The position numbers and the translations under genes were made by a program. Of a stretch of DNA of 43,577 bases, positions 17,851 through 26,685 are shown one piece after another. The stretch is from Bacilli bacterium. Its GTDB lineage: Bacteria; Bacillota_I; Bacilli_A; RF39; UBA660. The first letter of the stretch is position 1. Each line of letters begins with the position of its first letter. Location: positions 1 through 43,577 of the forward strand of contig JAFUTV010000024.1 in NCBI GenBank assembly GCA_017484125.1, written 5' to 3'. Under the pieces are notes generated by a model. It did not search any database. It was not told the origin of the DNA and worked only from the letters and a program-made list of their open reading frames with translations.

Positions 17851-17867
17851 CTATAAGCTATCTTTTT
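17845..17867 (+). terminator. Terminator of the double-glycine peptide gene
   Basis: AGATAGCT/AGCTATCT perfect stem, 3-nt loop and TTTTT; overlaps the stop codon. Confirms a short, separate transcript. Confidence 0.85.
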
Positions 17868-17871
17868 AATT

Positions 17872-17895
17872 TAAAAAGATTCTTATAAATAAGAA
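17872..17895 (-). terminator. Terminator of the amidase gene
   Basis: Minus strand GATTCTTAT/ATAAGAATC stem followed by TTTTTAAA, directly after the amidase stop codon. Confidence 0.7.
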
Positions 17896-18924
17896 TCATG
17901 GTATTAATAATTTTTGACCAATACTTAGTAATGTTGATTCTAAATTATTTAACTCTGCAAGCATACTTACTGTAGTATTGAATTTTCTAGCTATAGAATA
18001 TAAATTATCTCCTTTATTAACTGTATATATACTAGAATAGTTATTAGAATTATTATTACTTACTAATAAAGATTTACCTATACTTAAAGTATCACTATTT
18101 AAATTATTTATTTCTTTTAATTCATCAACTGATAAATTAAATTTCTTAGCAATACTATATAGAGTATCACCTTTTTTAACTATATAGTAATTATCATTAT
18201 TATTTAAATTTTCACTTACTTGAAGTCTTTGGCCTATACTTAACATATTACTAGTTAGATTGTTCATATCTTTTAATTTATCAACAGTTGTATTAAATTT
18301 TCTTGCTATACTCCATAAAGTATCACCTTTTTGAACAGTATAATAATAACTAGGTTCAACATTATAATCTACTCCAATATAACTTGCTAATGCTTTAACG
18401 GTTGCTTCAGCTAAGTTTTGCCAGTTATTTTTAAGTAGATTTACATCATCTCCTTTAGTACTATCTAAAAAACCATACTCTACTATTAAACTTTCAGTAT
18501 TAGGAGTATTTCTAAGCATATAATAATAATCTTTTGATGGATCTGATGGTAATACTCTTTGATATACTTTTCTTACATTTTGTCCCTTATTTTCTAATTC
18601 CATTAATATTTTTTTAGCAAGAGTATCATTATTTCTTAAGGCATATATAACTTCAGCACCATCACCACCACCAGCATTAATATGATTAGATAATACTATG
18701 ACATCACTTCCATTACCATATGTATTTAATACTTTATTTACTCTATTAGTAGGTTCTAAAGTAATATCACTATCTCTAGTTAATGTTGATTCTATACCTA
18801 ATTCATCTAATCTATTTTTTATATATTGAGAAATCTTTAATGTTAAATCTTTTTCAACAATCCCATTTGCAGTTGCACCAGAATCAACTCCCCCATGACC
18901 AGCATCAATTACAACCTTTTTCAT
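17896..18924 (-). CDS. N-acetylmuramoyl-L-alanine amidase with three LysM repeats
   Basis: A 342-residue peptidoglycan hydrolase. Residues 1-178 form an Amidase_3 domain: the zinc ligands are in VIDAGHGGVDSGA (His), VEKDLTLKI (Glu) and LSNHINAGGG (His), with VEYGFLDS holding the catalytic Glu. Three LysM domains follow (about 192-236, 246-290 and 298-341), each with YTVQKGDTLWSIARKFNTTVDKL-type sequence. There is no signal peptide: the amidase domain starts at residue 2. Export must be non-classical, or the enzyme is released by lysis. GGTGA precedes the ATG. It shares direction with, and lies 53 bp after, the 440-aa gene. Confidence 0.93.
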   Translation of the reverse strand: MKKVVIDAGHGGVDSGATANGIVEKDLTLKISQYIKNRLDELGIESTLTRDSDITLEPTNRVNKVLNTYGNGSDVIVLSNHINAGGGDGAEVIYALRNNDTLAKKILMELENKGQNVRKVYQRVLPSDPSKDYYYMLRNTPNTESLIVEYGFLDSTKGDDVNLLKNNWQNLAEATVKALASYIGVDYNVEPSYYYTVQKGDTLWSIARKFNTTVDKLKDMNNLTSNMLSIGQRLQVSENLNNNDNYYIVKKGDTLYSIAKKFNLSVDELKEINNLNSDTLSIGKSLLVSNNNSNNYSSIYTVNKGDNLYSIARKFNTTVSMLAELNNLESTLLSIGQKLLIP

Positions 18925-18977
18925 AATAAAATCACCTATATTATTTTATGTATCAAAATAATATAAGTGATTAACTA

Positions 18978-20300
18978 TTACTTTTTAATTAACATTCTCT
19001 TCTTTTCATTATCAATAACTTTATCAAAAGTAGTATAAGATAAATTAGGACCATTTATTACATCATCGAGTTTATTTCTAAAAGTATATTCTGGTGCTGG
19101 AGTATGATTTATCTTCTTTATTCTATCATCAGTTTCCTTAGCTTTAATAATATCTTGTTTAGAACCTTTTAATACACTAAATCTATCAGATGGTAAAGCA
19201 TATATTGCTTCACCATGAGTTAATATTGTTTTTTTACTTGGATCTATAGTTTCAGAATTATGAAATTTATCAAATATTAAATATTCATTTTTATATGAAA
19301 AACCAATATATCCTAATAAACCATATTTGCCTTGAATGTAATTTATATATGGACTATTCATATAATAATTCATTTTAACTTCAAATAATTGTAAATATTT
19401 ATCATAATCAACATTAGGGGTACTTCTTAGAAAATCATGAGTATCTCTAATTTGTCTTTCAAGCATACCAGGTTTTAATATATCCCATGCAAGTAACACT
19501 TCATGATCATTTAATAAATAATTACTATCATCAATAATTTTATCTTCACCAACTAATAATTTATATTTAGTTCTAAAATCAGTGAACCATTGTTTTATAC
19601 CATTAACACTAATAACATGAGGATAGGCACTATTTAACATATGAGATACATAGTGATAATATTCATATGGAAGTATTACATATTTTTCATCATTTGTTTC
19701 TTCATATTTTAATAAACTATAATCAGCTAAGTATAAAAGCATATCTTTAGGTATAACATTATCATAAATTATATTATCTAAATCTTTATAATACATATTA
19801 ACTATATTATCTAAATTATCTTTTAATTCACTAATTAAATCTACTTTTAAATCATAATTTCTACTATCTATTTGACTATCATCTCTATAAAAATCATCAA
19901 TATAAGCTCTAACATAATCTTTTAAATAATTAATACCATAACCATTATCTAAATTAATAAATGGTATTTCATAATCTAAGTGCATATATTTAAATAAACT
20001 ATTAATAAAATCTATAGGATTAAATCTAAAGTCATAACCAGAAGTATGCGGTGTGTAAGTAATACCACTATAATTACTAATAAAATAATTCTTAGCTTCA
20101 TCATATAATGATGGTAAATACTTAAATATATTATTATAAAATAATACAATATAATTATTTAATTCTTCTTTATTATTAAATAAAGATAATATATCTCTTT
20201 TATTAATAAATATAGACATATTAATAGGATTAATAAAGTTAGATAATTCATCAACAGGTATATTAAATATACCTCTATAATTATGTTTACTTTTTTCCAT
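18978..20300 (-). CDS. Unknown 440-residue protein
   Basis: Not recognised. It is soluble-looking, without signal peptide or transmembrane helix, and is rich in Tyr, Asp and Asn (for example YLKDYVRAYIDDFYRDDSQID). The sequence HDFLRSTPNVDYDKYLQLF and the stretch YGLLGYIGFSYKNEYLIFDKFHNSET look like a folded globular domain. The last 80 residues are charged with a Pro-rich piece (HTPAPEYTF). AGGTGATTA precedes the ATG. It may be co-transcribed with the downstream amidase, but nothing in it indicates a cell-wall function. It is the last gene before the integrated element. Confidence 0.7.
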   Translation of the reverse strand: MEKSKHNYRGIFNIPVDELSNFINPINMSIFINKRDILSLFNNKEELNNYIVLFYNNIFKYLPSLYDEAKNYFISNYSGITYTPHTSGYDFRFNPIDFINSLFKYMHLDYEIPFINLDNGYGINYLKDYVRAYIDDFYRDDSQIDSRNYDLKVDLISELKDNLDNIVNMYYKDLDNIIYDNVIPKDMLLYLADYSLLKYEETNDEKYVILPYEYYHYVSHMLNSAYPHVISVNGIKQWFTDFRTKYKLLVGEDKIIDDSNYLLNDHEVLLAWDILKPGMLERQIRDTHDFLRSTPNVDYDKYLQLFEVKMNYYMNSPYINYIQGKYGLLGYIGFSYKNEYLIFDKFHNSETIDPSKKTILTHGEAIYALPSDRFSVLKGSKQDIIKAKETDDRIKKINHTPAPEYTFRNKLDDVINGPNLSYTTFDKVIDNEKKRMLIKK

Positions 20301-20515
20301 GTATTAATCACCTAATCAAATATTATATATATAAAATATAAATAATACAAGTATTTTAATATTACAGATATGCTCTCTTCAGGGGGCAATTAGGTTCCAC
20401 ATTGTCAATATTTATATAAATAAGTAAAACCCTTTATTTATAAGGGTTTATGTGTATATTAGTTTATCTAAGTTTATTCAAATTTATATGTTTTTAGGTA
20501 CTTTACGTACCTAAA
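20301..20515. other. Left junction region of the integrated element
   Basis: Non-coding. It contains the 15-bp repeat (20372-20386), a terminator-like hairpin (AAACCCTT/AAGGGTTT, 20427-20449), and the beginning of the GTACCTAA repeats. Confidence 0.5.
20372..20386 (+). repeat. Candidate attL: 15-bp direct repeat
   Basis: GCTCTCTTCAGGGGG occurs here and, in the same orientation, at 37054-37068, 16.68 kb away. Flanking bases differ. The two copies enclose all the relaxase, integrase and cargo genes. GC-rich against the AT-rich background, so chance identity is unlikely. Confidence 0.6.
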
Positions 20516-20527
20516 TTAGTACCTAAA
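20494..20527 (+). repeat. Left subterminal GTACCTAA repeats
   Basis: TTAGGTAC (inverted) followed by ACGTACCTAA, A, TTAGTACCTAAA. The 23-bp unit at 20505-20527 recurs at 36980-37002 with one mismatch. Position inside both ends of the element suits integrase arm-type sites. Confidence 0.5.
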
Positions 20528-20875
20528 TTTATATTGTTTATTCTTTAAATTAGATAGAAAAATGCAAGTAATAATATATAAAATCATATATACAATTGTT
20601 GCTATAATAATATCCTTAATTATTAATGAAACACCATAAAATGAAAAGGTAATCAATGCATAATTAAAAGTATATAAAAAACTACCAACCGCTGGCGCTT
20701 CACCTCTTTCATAAACACATCCTGTTAAAAAATAAGATAATCCACCAATAATTGCTCCACCAACAATCAAATTAAATAAATCTGCTATACCTTGTGTAGC
20801 AAAAATATTAACAAATGGATTAGGCAGATATACTTGTCTAAGTATACTCCCTAAAATACTAACAATACCATACAT
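20516..20875 (-). CDS. Small integral membrane protein, unknown
   Basis: A 119-residue protein with three to four hydrophobic segments (about 31-50, 64-80, 82-108) and a basic C-terminus (NLKNKQYKFRY). Not recognised; the loop CVYERGEAPAVGSF is distinctive. AAGGTGATC precedes the ATG. Its 3' end overlaps the GTACCTAA repeats, so it is the outermost gene of the element. It is separated from the helicase gene by a terminator, so it is its own unit. It could be a cargo membrane effector or immunity protein, but nothing shows this. Confidence 0.6.
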   Translation of the reverse strand: MYGIVSILGSILRQVYLPNPFVNIFATQGIADLFNLIVGGAIIGGLSYFLTGCVYERGEAPAVGSFLYTFNYALITFSFYGVSLIIKDIIIATIVYMILYIITCIFLSNLKNKQYKFRY

Positions 20876-20912
20876 AATATGATCACCTTCTTTTAATATT
20901 CTATTATACTAC

Positions 20913-20937
20913 AAAAAGCGGCTAATTCAGCCGCTTT
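20913..20937 (-). terminator. Terminator of the NUDIX-helicase operon
   Basis: AAAGCGGCT/AGCCGCTTT, 9-bp GC-rich stem with loop GAATT region and TTTTT on the minus strand; overlaps the helicase stop codon. Confidence 0.9.
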
Positions 20938-23713
20938 ATTGTATTTCATTTGGAATTTCAAAATCCACAAAATATTCTTCTGGAACAGGATTATCTAACT
21001 TAATATCAAATAATAAAGTTTTATAAACTGCTTTTGTTTTTTGGTCTATAACTTTTGATTCTCTCATATTAGTAAATTTACCTGTACCAAAATATGTAAA
21101 TGGAAGAACTATATTATCTTCATCATCCATTTTTCTAACAAATAAATAAACATTTTTTGTATTTTTTAATTTAATACCTATACCATTATCCACTGTTGTA
21201 TTATTTTCTGATTCCCATTGGAATATTGATGGATTAATAAACTTGTCTTTATAATCTGTTCTTTCTTGTTTAGCTTTATCCTTTTTTAATCCAACATACA
21301 CATAAGTATCTCCTGTATCAGTATCAAAATATGTACCTTTTAATAAAATATCCATTGTATATTTTCTTCCTATAGAAGTCATTGTTTGTTCTTTTGAATA
21401 ATTTGCATATAATTTATACTTTCCATCAAAATCTCCAAATTCAATTTCATATCTATTAATTCCATAATCAATTAAATCTTGAAGATAATTATTAATATTG
21501 GATATATTTTCAATTGCTAATTGATTATCAATTAGAATACCTTTATTTGTTAAGAATTCAATAGCATTATTTAATGTATCTTCAGTTACTCGTGAATTAT
21601 AATCTTTTATCTTATCAATATTAATCTCATTATGATGTAATAAATAATTAATTATTAAATATTCATCTGCTCTAACAATTGGTAATAATTCCTCAATTGA
21701 ATCAATTAATTTTATTTCATTTTCAGTAAATAAAGGAAGTCTTTCTTCACCAATCATAGTTAAGAATTCATAATATGATCTAACTCTCTTACCACCAATT
21801 TTGCATTTTATAAATCTATTTAAATCTGGTGATATTTCTGATTCTAAATAATCCATATGAGTTGGTATATCATCTTTATTTAAATACTTTTTAAAATTTT
21901 CATAATCCTTTTTCAAGAAAGTCTTCTTATTAAAGTTTTCTTGATCTATAAATTTAATTATTTCTTTTTTAGATAATTCATCTATATGAATCTCAACATT
22001 TGGAATACTCAATGTTTTATAATCTGATTCAATTAAATTCTTTAAATATGCTTTTTCAGTATATGTAGTTTTCCCTAAAGTACCTAATGCTAAAGCTATT
22101 TGAACAGATCTACCATAATCATTACCTATAAAATCAAGTACTGTTAAATACTCTTTATTTTGATATTTTCTTAAACCTCTACCTAATTGTTGTAAGAAAA
22201 TTGTAGAACTTTCAGTTGGTCTTAAAAATAAAACCATATTAATTGCGGGTATATCTACACCTTCATTTAAAATATCCACAGTACAAATAATTTCTAAATC
22301 TTTTGTTTCATCCTGTAAATCATTAAATGCTTTAATTCTTTCACCAGTATTATTTTCACCAGTTAGAGCTACAGTAGAATATCCTCTCATAGCAAATTCA
22401 TTTGCCATTAAAGTACAATGTGCAATATTAGTACAGAAAGCTACAGCTTTTAACTTTTCGTTTGGTAATCTTTTCTTCTCTATTTCTTTAACTATAAAAT
22501 CAACGTTATCAGATTCAGCTATATTTTTTGATACTTTATTCTTGTCATCTTCACCATAATTAATAAGATCATCTCTTATTCCATAATAATGGAATGGTAC
22601 AACTAAATCATTATTAATTGCGTCTCTAAGTCTTAATTCAAATGGTACATTTTGTTCAAATAATTCAAATATATCTTGATTATCCATTCTTTCTGGAGTT
22701 GCTGTTAAACCTAATAAGAATTCAGGATTAAAATGATTTAAAATCTTTTTACCACATTCTGCAACTATATGGTGAACTTCATCATAACAAATATAATCAA
22801 ATTCGTTTTTATCAAACTCACTTAAATGTCTTGCTAACATATTACTTGAAGCAAAAACAAAATCACAATCTAAATCTTTTGAATTTCCGGTATATAACCC
22901 ACAAGTTTTTTCTGCACCAAATACGTTCATAAATGTTTGCTTTGCATCTTTTAATATTGTTTCCCTGTGAACAACAAATAAAACTCTCTTAGCGCCAAAA
23001 TTACGTGCATCAAAGGCAGCTAAATATGTTTTACCAGATCCAGTAGCACTAATTATTAATGCTCTTTTAACTCCAGTATCTCTATATCTTATTAATTCCT
23101 TTAATGCCTTTCTCTGCATTGAATTAGGAACAATATTTTGAGTCATTGGATTTATATAATCCATATCCCATCTTTCAATTGCATAATCTAAAACAAATGA
23201 ATATTGTTTAATTACATCTTCACTTAATTTAAATGTTCTATCCCATAAGTATTCAAAAGTTTTCATAGCTTCATCATAAGAATCAATACTATCTTTTGAA
23301 ATTAAAGATATATTCCACTCAATATTCTTCAATAAAGCAAATCTTGTTATATTTGATGAACCAACAATTATTTCTATTGAATCATCATATTCAAATAAAT
23401 AACCTTTTGAGTGAAATCCATTTTCGCCAAAGCAATTCATATCTAAATGACATTCAAAATTTGAATATTTATTTTGCCATGCTAAGAAATCCTTTAAAGA
23501 GGCTATATCGGTAAAGTTTTGATATGTAGAAGTTATAATTCTACCCCTAGCACCTCTTTCTAATGCTTCTTCTATTTCTCTTTGAATTAAAACTAAACCA
23601 GCTTTTTTTATAAAGCTAACAGACAAAGTAAAAGAATTACATTTTTTAAAACTATTTTTTATTTTATCTAGAAATGACAAATCACTATAATTAGTTAAAA
23701 ACAAATCCTTCAT
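20936..23713 (-). CDS. PLD-nuclease / DEAD-box helicase with DUF3427-type C-terminus
   Basis: A 925-residue superfamily 2 protein. Residues 1-170 are a phospholipase-D-like domain with the HKD motif pieces H101-S-K103 and GSSNITRF. The helicase core has Walker A ATGSGKT (223-229), DEVH (311-314), LTATPERMD, and motif VI QQLGRGLRKY. The C-terminal part (about 570-925) is the DUF3427-like region with SIGRKYTMDILLKGTYFDTDTGDTYVYVGL. The architecture is common in phage-defence or mobile-DNA contexts. It probably cuts or remodels foreign nucleic acid; not tested. It follows the NUDIX gene by 3 bp, so the two are co-translated. All motifs look intact. Confidence 0.88.
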   Translation of the reverse strand: MKDLFLTNYSDLSFLDKIKNSFKKCNSFTLSVSFIKKAGLVLIQREIEEALERGARGRIITSTYQNFTDIASLKDFLAWQNKYSNFECHLDMNCFGENGFHSKGYLFEYDDSIEIIVGSSNITRFALLKNIEWNISLISKDSIDSYDEAMKTFEYLWDRTFKLSEDVIKQYSFVLDYAIERWDMDYINPMTQNIVPNSMQRKALKELIRYRDTGVKRALIISATGSGKTYLAAFDARNFGAKRVLFVVHRETILKDAKQTFMNVFGAEKTCGLYTGNSKDLDCDFVFASSNMLARHLSEFDKNEFDYICYDEVHHIVAECGKKILNHFNPEFLLGLTATPERMDNQDIFELFEQNVPFELRLRDAINNDLVVPFHYYGIRDDLINYGEDDKNKVSKNIAESDNVDFIVKEIEKKRLPNEKLKAVAFCTNIAHCTLMANEFAMRGYSTVALTGENNTGERIKAFNDLQDETKDLEIICTVDILNEGVDIPAINMVLFLRPTESSTIFLQQLGRGLRKYQNKEYLTVLDFIGNDYGRSVQIALALGTLGKTTYTEKAYLKNLIESDYKTLSIPNVEIHIDELSKKEIIKFIDQENFNKKTFLKKDYENFKKYLNKDDIPTHMDYLESEISPDLNRFIKCKIGGKRVRSYYEFLTMIGEERLPLFTENEIKLIDSIEELLPIVRADEYLIINYLLHHNEINIDKIKDYNSRVTEDTLNNAIEFLTNKGILIDNQLAIENISNINNYLQDLIDYGINRYEIEFGDFDGKYKLYANYSKEQTMTSIGRKYTMDILLKGTYFDTDTGDTYVYVGLKKDKAKQERTDYKDKFINPSIFQWESENNTTVDNGIGIKLKNTKNVYLFVRKMDDEDNIVLPFTYFGTGKFTNMRESKVIDQKTKAVYKTLLFDIKLDNPVPEEYFVDFEIPNEIQ

Positions 23714-23716
23714 ACT

Positions 23717-24115
23717 TCACCTTCTTACTACTTTATTATTTTTTATATATTCAGCTAATGGAATATCTGCAGGGCATAAATCATAATTAATAATTTCATC
23801 TTTATCTACGAATACATATTCTGAATGATCATGTAAGTGAAAATCGCCAGAAATATGCTTACATTCATATAATCTTAAATCAATTGTCTTTGTAGGATAT
23901 TCACAAACATTATTTGTTAAAAATCTAATAGCTTTAATATCCATTTCAAATTCTTCTTTTATTTCTCTTTCAATTGCATTCTCTTCTGTTTCATCTTTTT
24001 CTACTTTTCCTCCAGGAAATTCCCATTTACCTAGTACATCTTGAGAACCAGTAGATCTTCTAGCAATCAAATATTTATTATCTTTTTCTATTAATGCCGC
24101 TACAACCGTAATCAT
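23717..24115 (-). CDS. NUDIX hydrolase (MutT-like)
   Basis: A 132-residue NUDIX enzyme. The Nudix box is GGKVEKDETEENAIEREIKEE (all catalytic Glu and Arg residues present), preceded by GKWEFPGG as in MutT 8-oxo-dGTPases. The N-terminal VVAALIEKDNKYLIARRS is also MutT-like. The natural substrate may be a damaged or non-canonical NTP, or a nucleotide signal. ATG 24115 is preferred to the in-frame GTG 24124, because AGGTGG lies exactly over the latter. It is immediately upstream of, and presumably works with, the helicase. Confidence 0.88.
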   Translation of the reverse strand: MITVVAALIEKDNKYLIARRSTGSQDVLGKWEFPGGKVEKDETEENAIEREIKEEFEMDIKAIRFLTNNVCEYPTKTIDLRLYECKHISGDFHLHDHSEYVFVDKDEIINYDLCPADIPLAEYIKNNKVVRR

Positions 24116-24172
24116 CTTAACCACCTATAAACAGTATACCAGCTTTTTACTTTTTAGAACAGATCTAGGCAT

Positions 24173-24202
24173 AAAAAAAGGATACAAACTAACTTATATC
24201 CT
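24173..24202 (-). terminator. Terminator after the DUF2075 gene
   Basis: AGGATA/TATCCT stem with T7 on the minus strand. Splits the cassette into two transcripts: MazG-71aa-DUF2075 and NUDIX-helicase. Confidence 0.6.
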
Positions 24203-26063
24203 ATCTATTTTTTAAATATTCTTGTAACTTTTTATCTGTACAATAAACATAACAACCTTTCATTCCTCTAGTCATTAATGTTTTATATGTATTTTTAATT
24301 ATTGAATCAGTAATTCTTTGTGCTTCTTCAATACCTTCTTCTTTTGCTATTTTATTAATACCTTTTATTGATTGATCTGTCTTTGCTCTTTTTGTATAAT
24401 CAGTAACTATATGATCATTTTCATATCTTAGATCATCACCTATTATTACACCAACATAGTCAAATTCTAATCCTTGACAAGTATGAATGCATCCAATTTC
24501 ATTAACAGATTCTTTATCGATTGCCCATGTACTTGAATTACCAAGATTCCAACTCATTCCAAAATTATATTCAGGAATTGTTATATCAAATACATCAGAC
24601 TTATTTTTACCTTCACTTATCCAATTCCAACAATATCCAGCTACTAATCTTGATTTATTATTAATTCTATTTTTTTCTTCTATTGCTTTTCTTAATTCAT
24701 TAGGATCATCAAATACTTTAAAATCATATTTACTATCCAAATCAAAATTAGCAGTTTCTCTTATTTCAAGTACATTGTCTAGCCATGCTAAATATCCATC
24801 AGAACCATCACATCTAAATTGACTCTTTAATTCCATTTTATGTATACCAGCATTATAATATCTAGCATACTTCTTTATTTCATCAATTGAACCATTATCT
24901 TTTAAAGTTACTCTTTGATTCTCATCTATAAAGAAAATTGAGAACAAACTTGAATTAATAATTTCTTTAATTTGGTTTTCACCTAAATTTGAAAATAAAC
25001 CTGATTTTTTATTTAATCTATGTGCTTCATCCACTATCAATACATCAAATGAGTTTGGTTCACAATCATAGAAACTTCCTGATCCTTTAAATAAATTATT
25101 TAATCCACTCATTTTGTCTATTTTTAATTTAGCTTTAAATACTTCTCTAGGTGCACTGTTTTTTGTAACATAGAAACTGTTTAAACTTCTATTTAAGAAT
25201 TGTTTTAAAAGATTAATTGCTAATACTGATTTACCAGTACCAGGTCCACCTTCTACTATTAATACGTTCTTTTCATTATGTATATGTGCATTAATTCCTA
25301 TTCTTAAAGCCTCTTCAAAAATAACTTTTTGATCATCTATTAATACAAACTCTTTATTACCTTTTAATACTGAAGAAAATGAATCTTGTAACATCTTGGA
25401 AGGTTTAATCTTACCATTTTCTATAATATATAAGCCTTCTTTATCATCACCTTCAGTAACAAACCTTTTAATAAAATCTCTTAATTTTTCAAAATCTTTA
25501 GCACCAAACATTGGAGCTGCATTTATATAATCTCTATATTGTTCACTATTAATTGGATCATTGTCTGTTAATTCATAATTATGTAAAAATGCACAAGGAT
25601 GTAATCCGACATTTCTATCATAAACCTCTTGATTATAACTATCAATTAAACTTGCATAACTCCATGCTTGATATGATGGATGTGTAACTTCTCTAAGTGC
25701 TTTACCAGTAACAGTAGAAACTACTCCATCCTTACCAGGAACTGCATCTGCATGAGTCCATTGCTTTAATTCAATTATAATAATAGAATTCTTTTTATTT
25801 TTATCATATCCAGATAAAAGAAAATCAATTCTATTAGAAGTATGAGGAATATTAAATTCAATAGCCACACCAGCATTATCTGGTATTTCATTATCAGCTA
25901 ATACTCCTCTCATTCTTAACATGGATTCACGCCAAGAATTAATTTCAGATTCACCTGTACTTCTATGAAATACTTCTTTAAATCTAGTTAAAATTTTATC
26001 TGTAATTAAATTTAAATCAACATCATTAATAAATCCTGATTTTACTCCTTCATATACTAACAT
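24201..26063 (-). CDS. DUF2075 nuclease-helicase fusion
   Basis: A 620-residue protein. The N-terminal 210 residues contain a PD-(D/E)xK-type nuclease pattern (RIDFLLSGYD with D80, and IIIIELKQW with E98 and K100). The C-terminal part is a DUF2075 superfamily 1 helicase: Walker A EGGPGTGKSV (271-280), Walker B VLIVDEAHRL (DEAH 345-348), IFFIDENQRV, HTCQGLEFDYVGVIIGDDL and MTRGMKGCYVYC. Such proteins are linked to DNA processing and defence. The gene is 10 bp after the 71-aa gene. Both domains look intact. Confidence 0.85.
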   Translation of the reverse strand: MLVYEGVKSGFINDVDLNLITDKILTRFKEVFHRSTGESEINSWRESMLRMRGVLADNEIPDNAGVAIEFNIPHTSNRIDFLLSGYDKNKKNSIIIIELKQWTHADAVPGKDGVVSTVTGKALREVTHPSYQAWSYASLIDSYNQEVYDRNVGLHPCAFLHNYELTDNDPINSEQYRDYINAAPMFGAKDFEKLRDFIKRFVTEGDDKEGLYIIENGKIKPSKMLQDSFSSVLKGNKEFVLIDDQKVIFEEALRIGINAHIHNEKNVLIVEGGPGTGKSVLAINLLKQFLNRSLNSFYVTKNSAPREVFKAKLKIDKMSGLNNLFKGSGSFYDCEPNSFDVLIVDEAHRLNKKSGLFSNLGENQIKEIINSSLFSIFFIDENQRVTLKDNGSIDEIKKYARYYNAGIHKMELKSQFRCDGSDGYLAWLDNVLEIRETANFDLDSKYDFKVFDDPNELRKAIEEKNRINNKSRLVAGYCWNWISEGKNKSDVFDITIPEYNFGMSWNLGNSSTWAIDKESVNEIGCIHTCQGLEFDYVGVIIGDDLRYENDHIVTDYTKRAKTDQSIKGINKIAKEEGIEEAQRITDSIIKNTYKTLMTRGMKGCYVYCTDKKLQEYLKNR

Positions 26064-26073
26064 ACTTCATCAC

Positions 26074-26289
26074 CTATATATTATTATTTTTTATATCTTG
26101 TTCTAAAAGTGCTAACGCATTTAATCCTATATAATAAACTTCTTCTTTTGTATATTTCTTTTCTTCATTATGTATTTTATTTAAATCAAAAAGGATTTTA
26201 AAATTTCCATCTTTATAGTCTTTATAAGTATCTTTATAATCTTTATATAAATCAATAATAGCTTTATCTAATTCTTCTTTACTATGCAT
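26074..26289 (-). CDS. Small charged protein, unknown
   Basis: A 71-residue acidic-basic, helical protein (LYKDYKDTYKDYKDGNFKILFDL contains a repeated YKD pattern). Not recognised. It lies between the MazG-like and DUF2075 genes with 9-10 bp gaps and has AGGAGG (rc of CCTCCT) before its ATG, so it is expressed as part of that operon. It may be an adaptor or inhibitor. Confidence 0.65.
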   Translation of the reverse strand: MHSKEELDKAIIDLYKDYKDTYKDYKDGNFKILFDLNKIHNEEKKYTKEEVYYIGLNALALLEQDIKNNNI

Positions 26290-26298
26290 TTGATCCTC

Positions 26299-26616
26299 CT
26301 ATAATTTGTTGTACTTAGTGCTAACACCTCTTGCTTTTTCAACAGGATATTTTTTAGCTGTTTTCTCCATTTTATCTAATACTATTTGTTTAGCATCAAC
26401 ACCTAATTTATCAGCCATTAATAAACAATAATTAATGACATCCGCTAGTTCTTCTTTTACTTCATCTAAATCGTATTCATTATTCCATTGAAAACACTCT
26501 AATAACTCACCAGCTTCAATAGAAATACTTTTTGCTAAATTTTCTGGTGAATGAAATTGATCCCAATCTCTATCTCTTGTGAATTCTACAACTTTTTCTG
26601 TTAATTCTTTCATCAT
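26299..26616 (-). CDS. MazG-like nucleotide pyrophosphohydrolase
   Basis: A 105-residue all-alpha NTP pyrophosphohydrolase. The metal-binding motifs EAGELLECFQW and EELADVINYCLLMADKLG match the E-x-x-E ... E-x-x-D pattern of the MazG/dCTPase (RS21-C6) group, and the C-terminal KYPVEKARG is typical. It hydrolyses an NTP or dNTP to NMP and pyrophosphate. AGGAGG precedes ATG-ATG. It starts the three-gene operon with DUF2075. A second nucleotide hydrolase (NUDIX) follows in the same cassette. Confidence 0.9.
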   Translation of the reverse strand: MMKELTEKVVEFTRDRDWDQFHSPENLAKSISIEAGELLECFQWNNEYDLDEVKEELADVINYCLLMADKLGVDAKQIVLDKMEKTAKKYPVEKARGVSTKYNKL

Positions 26617-26685
26617 ATACCTCCTATGACACTATGACACTATTTATCGGTGTAGTCCACACCTAAATCTAATGTCATTCTGTCA

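Noticed and set aside
20372-20386. att core as the 3' end of a tRNA or tmRNA gene
   Set aside because: Neither flank folds into a tRNA or tmRNA 3' end, so the insertion site looks intergenic.
24487-24822. 111-aa plus-strand ORF
   Set aside because: Shadow of the DUF2075 gene with no ribosome site.
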